A stretch of DNA of 12,298 bases from Thermoplasmatota archaeon (GCA_023379345.1 JAMCUV010000026.1:1-12298), one strand, 5' to 3'. Numbered from the stretch's first letter, positions 6,441-12,298 are shown. The notes: generated by a model from the sequence alone, not told the origin. A program made the numbers and translations.

Positions 6441-6448
6441 TTTTAAAC
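6441..6448 (-). promoter_or_regulatory. BRE/TATA promoter of the small unknown gene
   Basis: Minus-strand GTTTAAAA is directly preceded by purine-rich GGGAGAG, an arrangement like a TFB-recognition element plus TATA box. Its centre is about 26 bp before the ATG at 6419, giving a leaderless transcript. Confidence 0.6.
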
Positions 6449-6474
6449 CTCTCCCTCCTGTAGAGAGATCTCAG

Positions 6475-6707
6475 AGACTTTCGGGTTTCAATACACATTT
6501 GAGCAAATAGTGACAGATCACTGGGTGAAGGCTATTTTTTCCAACGCTTGAAGTCCTGCTTCGTTTCTCAATACAAATTTCCCAAAAGCACGGTTGTTAC
6601 ATCACGAAGCTCAACTATTTGACATGTTCGCCCATGCCTCCTCTTTGATAAATTTCAAGCACAAAATCCCCTGCTTGGGCATAGGTAATTGGAACATAAC
6701 CTTGCAT
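6475..6707 (-). pseudogene. Possible decayed gene or short ORF with frame-shifted coding-like fragments
   Basis: The 344-bp stretch between the small unknown gene and the LhgO gene has no intact gene. On the minus strand an ATG at 6707 opens a 30-codon frame (MQGYVPITYAQAG...GGMGEHVK, stop at 6615-6617). A -1 shift at the AAA just before that stop continues as IVELRDVTTVLLGNLY, a TGA (6568-6570), then ETKQDFKRWKK and a TAG (6532-6534). After a further shift at an A6 run the frame reads IAFTQ. The fragments look like protein and two of the changes fall at A-runs, as expected for indels, but no family is recognised. A TATA-like TAAATAAT near 6738-6746 could start a transcript just before the ATG. 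The alternatives are a genuine 30-residue protein or chance. Confidence 0.3.
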
Positions 6708-6763
6708 TTTTGAAGTGCAGTCATCCTTGTAATGAGAAATTATTTACAGATTCTCCCAGTCCA

Positions 6764-7879
6764 CTAAGTTCTTATTTCATTTTCATAAATTTCCGAAACA
6801 TATTCGGCTATCGCGGGAGACGAAGTAAGACCCGGTGACTCGATTCCGATGAGGTTTATGAAACCGAATAAGTCTCGGTCTGCTTCATGCCTTATGACAA
6901 AATCCGCAAATCCTCCTTCACTACCATTGAGTTTTGGCCTTATGCCTGATGAATCTGGCTGTATGGTTCGGTTTGATATGGAAGGTAGAAATCTTTGAAC
7001 GTCCTTTCGGAATTCTTCTTCGCTTGATTCTACCCTGTAATCTATCATTTTCACTGGATAAGCATTTGGACCCATTTTCACAGATCCTGCCATATCTGGC
7101 GTAAGGTGTATTCCCAAGCCTGCACCCTTTGGAACAGGATAGACCAGCATATTTACGGGAGCCTTGCCCGTTATTCTGAAATAATCGCCCTTGTAGTAAT
7201 GCTGCCTGTAGCCCAGCTTGTCCACATCTAGACCAACCATTGCAGCAACCCTGTCTGCATTCAGGCCAGCACAATTTATCACGGTGTCAGCCCTGATAGT
7301 GAAATTGGTGTTTGAGCTCACGCCAGAAATTTCATAATCTGAACCGGTACTCTTCAGGCCGGTAACCTCCGTTTCCAGGGAAACTGATGCTCCGTTTTCA
7401 TTAATTCTTCCAAGGAAATGCTGCATGAGATCGTCTGGTTCCAGTATTCCAGTGGATGGGGTATAGAGGGCCCTTTCCACGTGAATGTTTGGTTCCATCC
7501 TGCTCACTTCATTGCCATCCAGCATCCTGAGCCCATCCACACCGTTGCCTTCTCCCATTTTCATCAGTCTTTCAAGTTCCCTGATCTCGGTTTCACCTGT
7601 TGCAACAGTTAGCTTGCCAAGGCGCTTGTAAGGTAATCCATATCTTCTGCATGTTTCATAGATCATGGAATTGCCCCCCACACAGAGCATTGCCTTAAGC
7701 GAACCATTAGGATAATGAATCCCTGAATGGATAACGCCGCTGTTGTGGCTGCTGGTCTCCTGTCCATGTTTCTTGTTCTTTTCCAGGACCAGGACCCCGT
7801 CATTAAGCTCTGAAAGCTTGGCAGCGATGGCAAGCCCAACAATACCTGCCCCTATTACCACAATTTTCGCTTTTTCCAT
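6764..7879 (-). CDS. lhgO: FAD-dependent L-2-hydroxyglutarate oxidase/dehydrogenase (LhgO-like)
   Basis: A 371-residue flavoprotein of the DAO superfamily. The N-terminal dinucleotide-binding motif is GAGIVG (10-15) with Glu33 (VLEK) for the FAD ribose. SSHNSGVIHSGIHY (43-56) is the hallmark of the L-2-hydroxyglutarate oxidase family, followed by SLKAMLCVGGN (60-70), a central VINCAGLNADR, and C-terminal VYPVP, GIHLTPDM, MGPNAYP and GIESPGLTSSPAIA. The enzyme oxidises L-2-hydroxyglutarate to 2-oxoglutarate, passing electrons to oxygen or a quinone; a related hydroxyacid substrate is possible. I start at the ATG at 7879, which places the nucleotide-binding strand at residue 5, has GGAGGG 5 nt upstream and a TATA box at 7921-7930. 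The frame stays open upstream to a TTG at 8068 (63 more codons), which no homologue pattern supports. Confidence 0.87.
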   Translation of the reverse strand: MEKAKIVVIGAGIVGLAIAAKLSELNDGVLVLEKNKKHGQETSSHNSGVIHSGIHYPNGSLKAMLCVGGNSMIYETCRRYGLPYKRLGKLTVATGETEIRELERLMKMGEGNGVDGLRMLDGNEVSRMEPNIHVERALYTPSTGILEPDDLMQHFLGRINENGASVSLETEVTGLKSTGSDYEISGVSSNTNFTIRADTVINCAGLNADRVAAMVGLDVDKLGYRQHYYKGDYFRITGKAPVNMLVYPVPKGAGLGIHLTPDMAGSVKMGPNAYPVKMIDYRVESSEEEFRKDVQRFLPSISNRTIQPDSSGIRPKLNGSEGGFADFVIRHEADRDLFGFINLIGIESPGLTSSPAIAEYVSEIYENEIRT

Positions 7880-7884
7880 GAACG

Positions 7885-7890
7885 CCCTCC
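7885..7890 (-). promoter_or_regulatory. Ribosome binding site GGAGGG that sets the LhgO start
   Basis: Minus-strand GGAGGG ends 5 nt before the ATG at 7879. It is the strongest ribosome binding site near any candidate start of this frame and decides for the 371-residue protein over the longer TTG-initiated version. Confidence 0.7.
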
Positions 7891-7920
7891 GGGCATCTGT
7901 TATGTTTGAACCTGTATGGA

Positions 7921-7930
7921 TTTTAAATGC
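7921..7930 (-). promoter_or_regulatory. TATA box of the LhgO-like gene
   Basis: Minus-strand GCATTTAAAA is centred about 46 bp before the ATG at 7879, predicting transcription from about 7899 and a 20-nt leader that contains the GGAGGG site. This box lies inside the in-frame upstream extension, a further argument that the extension is not translated. Confidence 0.55.
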
Positions 7931-8096
7931 TGTGACCTCCCCTATCTTTCGAAAGAGGCTTCCTGCTTCAAAGGTTGCTGGCGGAATCTCCACAGGCTTG
8001 AATTCCCCTCGGCCAGAAGGTACTTTGTCCTCCATGCTAAGCCACCTGACTTTACGGATTGCAGGCAAGCATGGAGCAATTGCGATCCGACCAATT

Positions 8097-8342
8097 TTAC
8101 TTCTGTCTGCCAGCGGACAGCAATATCATCTGTTTGTCATACAAATAGGTTAGCTTACATCCCTTGCTTTCGGAGGGAAAATTCCCGCTCGCAACTGTTA
8201 AAAAGCTTAAGTTTTTCAGAATCGACTGCAGGCCTTTAACTTGGTGAAATGGACGGAGTTCTATTGTTACCTCATCTGTTCAGGGAAATGGGTTTTCAGA
8301 AATTCCCATTACTTTTCCAGTTAACCTATTATTCTCCCGCAT
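8097..8342 (-). pseudogene. 81-codon frame interrupted by one TGA (possible gene remnant)
   Basis: This covers most of the gene-free stretch 7880-8426. From an ATG at 8342 the minus strand reads 20 codons (MRENNRLTGKVMGISENPFP), meets TGA at 8280-8282, and continues open in the same frame for 60 codons (starting TDEVTIELRPFHQVKGL, ending ILLSAGRQK) to TAA at 8097. The composition looks like a soluble protein, but I recognise no family, and there is no good start codon after the TGA. A weak TATA-like GATTTATGG (8368-8376) precedes the ATG. Other frames here are also fairly open, so a chance frame is a real possibility. The rest of the stretch holds the LhgO promoter, a near-palindrome at 8201-8216 and the tRNA promoter. 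Confidence 0.25.
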
Positions 8343-8391
8343 TCAATTATTGAGACAGAGCACAACACCATAAATCATCGAATTTCAGCAC

Positions 8392-8402
8392 TTTTAATAT
8401 AT
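8392..8402 (+). promoter_or_regulatory. TATA box of tRNA-Leu
   Basis: Plus-strand TTTTAATATAT is centred about 30 bp before the first base of the tRNA at 8427. That spacing fits archaeal tRNA transcription starting at or just before the mature 5' end. Confidence 0.6.
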
Positions 8403-8426
8403 TGCCGAAGTATAAACGGATTGATT

Positions 8427-8511
8427 GCGAGGGTAACAAAGCCTGGCCAACTGTGCAGGACTTAAGATTCTGTCCCGTAGGGGTTCGTGGGTTCAAATCC
8501 CATCCCTCGCA
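8427..8511 (+). tRNA. tRNA-Leu, anticodon UAA
   Basis: A class II tRNA of 85 nt without encoded CCA and without intron. The acceptor stem is a perfect 7 bp (GCGAGGG 8427-8433 with CCCTCGC 8504-8510), discriminator A8511. The anticodon stem CAGGA/TTCTG (8456-8460/8468-8472, one G-U) holds the loop CTTAAGA with anticodon TAA at 8463-8465. The long variable arm pairs CCC with GGG around GTA, and the T arm is GTGGG-TTCAAAT-CCCAT (8487-8503). The D arm keeps the GG of the D loop but its stem is ACA/TGT, so A10-U25 replaces the usual G10 pair. It reads leucine UUA (and UUG by wobble). It is the only accepted gene on the plus strand. No attachment-site repeat of its 3' end is visible in the window. 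Confidence 0.95.
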
Positions 8512-8518
8512 TGCATAA

Positions 8519-8523
8519 TTTTT
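8519..8523 (+). terminator. T5 run after tRNA-Leu
   Basis: Five consecutive T start 8 nt after the discriminator base, in the position expected for oligo-T termination of an archaeal tRNA transcript. Confidence 0.4.
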
Positions 8524-8754
8524 CCTTGGAAACAGCCAATGCTGTGTATTCTTCCGATCAAATACGCCGGAAGCGCCGGAGGCACGTATCTTCATGCCAA
8601 TACAAACCTGAAATTAACATATATAACCTGACGTGCATAGGATGTTTTACCTGATTTAATCAATTGAGACAAAAAGGTGAATACCCTAAAAAATTCACAG
8701 GACAAGTTATCATAAATTATGGAGACTGAAAAAATGAAGGAGTCTATGGGAAAA

Positions 8755-10062
8755 TTAGAGTTTTATGTCGGAAAGATTAGCTCCCCGTGTCTCCCTTGAC
8801 AGCAGTGCGGAAACAAGGATGAACAGCTCACCAATGATCACGAAAATTCCCCACCATTCGTAGAAAGTGGCTGCAGCAAAACTAACTATGAGCAGCAGGA
8901 AAACTGTGCTCCAGTTTCCCAGAATGAAACCTCCATTGAAACCAAGGCCAGTTCCTGTGCTCCTGGCCTCAGTTGGGTATTTTTCACTGAGAAAGGCTGG
9001 TATGACCCCGTATATTCCAGTGGTCAGGAATGCTATGACACTGGCAAATATCAATGATCCTGTGAAGCCTAAATCATGTCTCATGATAAGGAATGTCATT
9101 GGTATTGCAGCGATTATGGCCAGCACTGAAAATATTATCATGATCCTACGCCGGCCAATGAAGTCACTCAGATACCCAGATAGTACATAACCAACCAGTG
9201 AAACCAGGATAGCTGTGATCACCACGTATATGAAATACGGAAACTTCAGGAAGCTGTTGACTGAAAGCACTGTGGGAAAGAATCCAAGTGTAAGGCCATA
9301 AACCCAGGCTATCCCGGTCATGGCAAGTATGCCCATGATAATTTCGTACACAAGCTTCTTATTCTTGAAAAGAGTTCCAATGGTGACCTGCTTCGCCTTG
9401 TTCTTGGTTTCAAGCCACATGGCTGATTCAGGCATTTTTAGCCGGATTACAAGCCCTATGACTGCTGGCACTATGCCGATCCAGAACATCCAGCGCCATC
9501 CGGTAATAGTGAACCCGGTTCCGGGAAATACATAATGGAGGTACAGGAAAATAATTGCAGCAAGAGTGTACCCCAGAGGATATCCGCTCTGAATTGCAGC
9601 GCCCCAGATACCGCGTTTCGTTCCTTTCACGGATTCCATCAGGATGGAAGAACCATTTCCGTATTCTCCCCCAGCAAATATTCCCGTAATTATCCTGAAA
9701 AAGAACAGTAGCAGTGGTGCAGCTATTCCAACAATGGCATATACCGGCAGGAAACCAGTGGCAAATGTTATGAGACCAAGTCCAAGAAGCGTGATTGTCA
9801 TTGTATTTTTCCGGCCTATTCGATCTCCAAGCCTTCCAAATATCAGGCCTCCAACCGGCCTGAAAATGAATGTTGTGGTGTAGATGCTCCATGTACCTAT
9901 TATTGCAAGTCCATCATTTGCAGGGAAGAACTGGTTTGCAATTACAGGTACCAGCAGGAACATCATGCTGAGATTGAATGCATCCATTATCCAACCTGCT
10001 ATGGCGCCAGGGTATATTGACCACGGGTTTACTCTGGTTGGCGATTGATTTGAAACTTCCAT
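8755..10062 (-). CDS. MFS metabolite:H+ symporter-type transporter
   Basis: A 435-residue membrane carrier with about 12 hydrophobic segments. It has the major facilitator motif A between segments 2 and 3 (GRLGDRIGRKNTM, 76-88) and its repeat in the second half (GYLSDFIGRRR, 296-306). The FFRIITGIFAGGEYGNG segment (121-137), PESAMWLE (211-218) and the acidic residue in the first segment (Asp27, GWIMDAF) resemble the metabolite:H+, aromatic acid:H+ and sialate/lactate symporter groups. It probably imports an organic acid or similar metabolite with protons across the cell membrane, using the steep proton gradient of an acidophile; the substrate is not determinable. The ATG at 10062 lacks a ribosome binding site and has a TATA box 26 bp upstream, so a leaderless single-gene unit separate from the MarR gene is likely. 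Confidence 0.88.
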   Translation of the reverse strand: MEVSNQSPTRVNPWSIYPGAIAGWIMDAFNLSMMFLLVPVIANQFFPANDGLAIIGTWSIYTTTFIFRPVGGLIFGRLGDRIGRKNTMTITLLGLGLITFATGFLPVYAIVGIAAPLLLFFFRIITGIFAGGEYGNGSSILMESVKGTKRGIWGAAIQSGYPLGYTLAAIIFLYLHYVFPGTGFTITGWRWMFWIGIVPAVIGLVIRLKMPESAMWLETKNKAKQVTIGTLFKNKKLVYEIIMGILAMTGIAWVYGLTLGFFPTVLSVNSFLKFPYFIYVVITAILVSLVGYVLSGYLSDFIGRRRIMIIFSVLAIIAAIPMTFLIMRHDLGFTGSLIFASVIAFLTTGIYGVIPAFLSEKYPTEARSTGTGLGFNGGFILGNWSTVFLLLIVSFAAATFYEWWGIFVIIGELFILVSALLSRETRGANLSDIKL

Positions 10063-10083
10063 TTTGAGGGGAGTGATAGAGCG

Positions 10084-10092
10084 TATTAAAAA
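10084..10092 (-). promoter_or_regulatory. TATA box of the metabolite symporter gene
   Basis: Minus-strand TTTTTAATA, centred about 26 bp before the ATG at 10062, gives a leaderless start. It lies in the 148-bp gap after the MarR stop. I see no clean inverted repeat there that would mark a MarR operator. Confidence 0.55.
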
Positions 10093-10210
10093 CTGGTTGC
10101 GTCTACTCTGCTGTTAGTTGTTGCAGAATATTGCTAAACGCTGTTGGAAAAATATGCCACTAGCAGGGTTGGGCTATGTTTCTTCAATTCTTTGCCGAAA
10201 ATCTGGATTC

Positions 10211-10675
10211 TTACCTATCCGCCTGATCGCTGAGTGCTATCTCAATCTTTGACAGTATTGACCTGAATTCGGCTGATTCTTCCGGAGAAAGATTTCTTAA
10301 AACCAGTTCTATGAGCTTGTTGTATACCTTGATTCCTTGCTCAAGCGCCTCGTTACCATGATCAGTGATGGAAACCTTGATGATCCTTCGATCCGTGGCA
10401 CTCCTGACCTTTGTCACGTATCCTTTCTTTTCAAGCTCGTCCACGACCCCCGTTATCCATGGGCCTGTAACATCGTTCTCCGCGGCCAGGGAGTTCATTG
10501 TGGTGTCACGGTCCTTTGAAAGTGAAAACAGGACCCGCAGTTCAGTGGGCTTTATGCCAATCTTCTCAAGCTCCCGCTCTATGAGCTTCTTCCCGTTCCT
10601 GAAGACACGGGAAAATACATGCCATAGATCCATTGTATCCATATCGCAGGATGATTCCTTCTTTTCTTCAGTCAA
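10211..10675 (-). CDS. MarR-family transcriptional regulator
   Basis: A 154-residue winged-helix regulator. The N-terminal dimerisation helix is about 14-38, followed by KPTELRVLFSLSK (42-54), the DNA-binding helices SLAAENDVTGPWITGVVDELEKKG split over 62-85, and the wing with the family motif DRRIIKVSITDHG (95-107). The C-terminal helices 108-150 complete the dimer. MarR proteins are usually repressors released by small phenolic or toxic compounds, and often control a neighbouring efflux pump. Here the gene starts 19 bp after the stop of an EmrB/QacA-type transporter on the same strand, so transporter and regulator are probably one operon and the protein a feedback regulator. The start is TTG at 10675, supported by GGAGGA ending 5 nt before it; the nearby ATG at 10688 is out of frame and stops after six codons. 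Confidence 0.9.
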   Translation of the reverse strand: MTEEKKESSCDMDTMDLWHVFSRVFRNGKKLIERELEKIGIKPTELRVLFSLSKDRDTTMNSLAAENDVTGPWITGVVDELEKKGYVTKVRSATDRRIIKVSITDHGNEALEQGIKVYNKLIELVLRNLSPEESAEFRSILSKIEIALSDQADR

Positions 10676-10680
10676 CTGAT

Positions 10681-10686
10681 TCCTCC
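10681..10686 (-). promoter_or_regulatory. Ribosome binding site GGAGGA that sets the TTG start of the MarR gene
   Basis: Minus-strand GGAGGA ends 5 nt before the TTG at 10675. There is no in-frame ATG until codon 12, which would cut into the first helix region, so this site decides for TTG initiation. Confidence 0.65.
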
Positions 10687-10694
10687 ATGCTGTT

Positions 10695-12298
10695 CTATCT
10701 TACCTTTTCTCCCTTATTTATAACATCATTTGCAGTTAAAACTTTCCTTGATGCTTCGGCATCTGTCTCCTGAAAGGAATTCTCAGCTTTTGACATTCCT
10801 GGGCTGCTTACAGGAGATTGCGCTGCAGTCTCATTATTTCTCATGGTATCAGCAGGTGTTGCTTCACCGTATATGTATCTCTTACCCCTGAGCGCCGATA
10901 ACAGGGCGGCCATTGCGAATATTACCGCACCTATGTAGAATGACATTCTCAATGCACCCATGAAGGCCCCAGCCAGTGCATGCGGGAACCAGGTCTTTCC
11001 TTCAAGGTATGTCACAACACCAGGATTTAGAATGGAGGAGACTGAACCCTTGGGAAACAGGCCCAGAATAGTGGCAACTGGATTGTATCCCAGGAAAGCA
11101 GAAAACAGTGCCGATGTGGGCGGAATCTTTATGAAGAACGGGATGAGCTCTGGAGCTCCAGCCTGCCCCAGTGCCACAGTAAACGCCGATGGAAGCTTTG
11201 ACGTAAGCGACACGAGAACTATGGTGAAGAATATGCCCATGCTTGCAGTCTGGCCTGTATTTTGCAGAGTGGCCCTCATGCCTGAGGCAACCCCGCGAAG
11301 CTGCGGCTGGACTGAATTCATGATTGCCGTTATATTTGGAGCCGCGAACAAGCCCATTCCTGATCCCATCATAAACAGCATTGCACCGAAAACGGGATAT
11401 GAGAAATTATAGCTCAGGGTTGAAAGCAGTATGAAGGAGACGGCGCTGATTGCCATTCCAATTGTGGATATCGTTCTGGCACCTGCCTTGTCAGAGATAG
11501 CGCCGCTGATTGGGCCCAGAACAACAAAGCCTGCCATCATGGGTATCATGTATATGCCTGCCCAGAAAGGAACGCTTGTGTATGAGTACCCGTGGAGGGG
11601 GAGCCAGACTCCCTGAAGCAGTATTATGATCATGAACATTGCTCCGCCCATACCCATTGACTGCAGCATTCCTGCAACGCTTCCTGTGGTGAATGCCCTG
11701 TTCTTGAAAAGTGAGAGATTGAACATTGGCTGTGATACAACCCTTTCTACCAGCACGAAAGCCACAACCATTGCAAATCCTGCAACTATGGAAGTTATCA
11801 CCCATGGGTTGCCCCAGCCCATTGATGATGTCCCGTAGGGCATCAGGCCATATGTGATTCCCAGGAGTATAAGCGTGAGGCCGCCAGCAAATGTGACGTT
11901 TCCAGCAATGTCAATCTTCTGGTCCTTGTGCCTTATTGAGTGATCCTTCAGCTTAAGGTATGACCACACTGTTCCGAGTATGCCAACTGGCACGCTCACC
12001 AGAAATACGTACCTCCAGTTGATGGTGGCAAGAAGACCTCCAAGAATCAGGCCCACCAGTGAGCCTGCAAGGGCAGCTATCTGGTTTATGCCCATGGCCT
12101 TGCCACGTTCGGTTGGGCCAAAACTGTCAGTTATTATTGCTGCTGAATTGGCGAACAGGAACGATCCACCAATTGCCTGGACCATACGGAATATTATGAT
12201 CTCCTGGGCACCAAGATCACCCTTGTTGGGTGTGATGAAAAGCAGTATTGAACCAACCGTGAAAATCAGGAAGCCGAAGTTGAAAAGCCTTACCCTGC
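10695..12298 (-). CDS. MFS multidrug efflux transporter, EmrB/QacA (DHA2) type, 5' end outside the window
   Basis: The frame is open from the TAG at 10695 to the right edge, 534 codons, so the start lies beyond the window; the ATG at 12185 is internal. The part before it reads RLFNFGFLIFTVGSILLF and IIIFRMVQAIGGSFLFA, the family's segment 3 and the R-x-x-Q-x-I-G-G block. Next come ITDSFGPTERGKAMG and GLLATINWRYVFLVSVPVG, typical of the drug:H+ antiporter-2 family (14 membrane segments). The remaining hydrophobic segments fit that topology. In the antiporter motif C region (AGSLVGLILGG) the usual Gly-Pro is Gly-Leu. The last ~60 residues are a polar, Ser/Glu/Asn-rich cytoplasmic tail. It likely exports toxic compounds or metabolites in exchange for protons and shares an mRNA with the MarR gene 19 bp downstream. 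Confidence 0.9.
   Translation of the reverse strand, partial: RVRLFNFGFLIFTVGSILLFITPNKGDLGAQEIIIFRMVQAIGGSFLFANSAAIITDSFGPTERGKAMGINQIAALAGSLVGLILGGLLATINWRYVFLVSVPVGILGTVWSYLKLKDHSIRHKDQKIDIAGNVTFAGGLTLILLGITYGLMPYGTSSMGWGNPWVITSIVAGFAMVVAFVLVERVVSQPMFNLSLFKNRAFTTGSVAGMLQSMGMGGAMFMIIILLQGVWLPLHGYSYTSVPFWAGIYMIPMMAGFVVLGPISGAISDKAGARTISTIGMAISAVSFILLSTLSYNFSYPVFGAMLFMMGSGMGLFAAPNITAIMNSVQPQLRGVASGMRATLQNTGQTASMGIFFTIVLVSLTSKLPSAFTVALGQAGAPELIPFFIKIPPTSALFSAFLGYNPVATILGLFPKGSVSSILNPGVVTYLEGKTWFPHALAGAFMGALRMSFYIGAVIFAMAALLSALRGKRYIYGEATPADTMRNNETAAQSPVSSPGMSKAENSFQETDAEASRKVLTANDVINKGEKVR

Noticed and set aside
6485..6580. GTTTCAAT-containing blocks as a CRISPR remnant
   Set aside because: The blocks are too divergent, unevenly spaced, not flanked by further copies, and no cas gene is in the window.
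6764..8068. 434-residue version of the LhgO-like protein starting at TTG 8068
   Set aside because: The ATG at 7879 has GGAGGG 5 nt upstream, a TATA box lies within the extension, and the FAD-binding motif starts at residue 5 of the shorter form as expected for the family.
7916..8239. 107-codon plus-strand ORF, Cys-rich
   Set aside because: No ribosome binding site or TATA box at a useful distance, odd composition, and it overlaps the LhgO promoter on the other strand.
8249..8353. 34-codon plus-strand ORF with GGTGA upstream
   Set aside because: The spacing from GGTGA to the ATG is only 2 nt, there is no suitable promoter, and the peptide matches nothing I recognise.
8551..8580. Direct repeat CGCCGGA (8565-8571, 8574-8580) and CTTCCG/CGGAAG inverted repeat
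   Set aside because: Short, single occurrence, and the hairpin would be weak with an 11-nt loop; no gene end close enough for it to be a convincing terminator.
8347..8595. 82-codon minus-strand ORF with GWDLNPRTPTGQNLKS
   Set aside because: It is the antisense translation of tRNA-Leu; this peptide is a classic spurious product of tRNA genes. Only the promoter-like element above it is kept as a low-interest observation.
8427..8754. tRNA-Leu as an integration site for a mobile element
   Set aside because: No integrase gene and no second copy of the tRNA 3' end were seen in the window.
9428..9892. 154-codon minus-strand ORF rich in Cys, His and Trp
   Set aside because: Out-of-frame reading inside the metabolite symporter gene.
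10960..11412. 150-codon plus-strand ORF
   Set aside because: Shadow of the EmrB-type transporter frame on the minus strand; no motif and no promoter.

Overview
The window looks like chromosomal DNA of a Thermoplasmata archaeon (Thermoplasmatales-like). The signs are an Alba chromatin protein, an Lrp/AsnC regulator, a 2-oxoacid:ferredoxin oxidoreductase gamma subunit, methionine synthase encoded as separate N- and C-terminal genes, arginine codons biased to AGG/AGA, and archaeal TATA boxes 25-28 bp before many start codons, giving leaderless or near-leaderless mRNAs. Internal or short-leader genes instead carry GGAGG/GGTGA ribosome binding sites. The species assignment is inference. Every protein gene I accept is on the minus strand; the only accepted plus-strand gene is a tRNA-Leu(UAA).

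Reading the plus coordinates upward: 1-41 is the very start of a 2-oxoacid:ferredoxin oxidoreductase gamma subunit, cut by the window edge. 157-2473 is a tight operon, transcribed leftward: an unrecognised 121-residue ORF, a MetE N-terminal-domain protein and the catalytic MetE C-terminal-domain protein, with gaps of 0 and 1 nt. 2552-4105 is an ALDH7-type aldehyde dehydrogenase. 4215-5198 is a trans-polyprenyl diphosphate synthase whose small residues before the first Asp-rich motif suggest a long-chain product. 5320-6419 holds Alba, an Lrp/AsnC regulator and a small unknown protein, each with its own candidate promoter.

6420-6763 has no intact gene but holds a short ORF and frame-shifted coding-like fragments with three loosely repeated blocks. 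6764-7879 is an L-2-hydroxyglutarate oxidase (LhgO-like) flavoprotein; its start is set by a strong GGAGGG. 7880-8426 is mostly gene-free, with one 81-codon frame interrupted by a TGA. 8427-8511 is tRNA-Leu(UAA). 8755-10062 is a metabolite:H+ symporter-type MFS carrier. 10211-12298 is a MarR regulator just downstream of an EmrB/QacA-type multidrug MFS transporter that runs off the right edge; the two are likely one mRNA.

The genes are mainly housekeeping metabolism (methionine, isoprenoid/quinone chain, oxoacid and amino-acid-derived carbon oxidation), chromatin and transport. I see no phage, CRISPR array, intact insertion sequence or defence cassette. The parts least explained by known families are the ORF leading the methionine operon, the small protein at 6144-6419, and the decayed or unusual sequence at 6475-6707 and 8097-8342.
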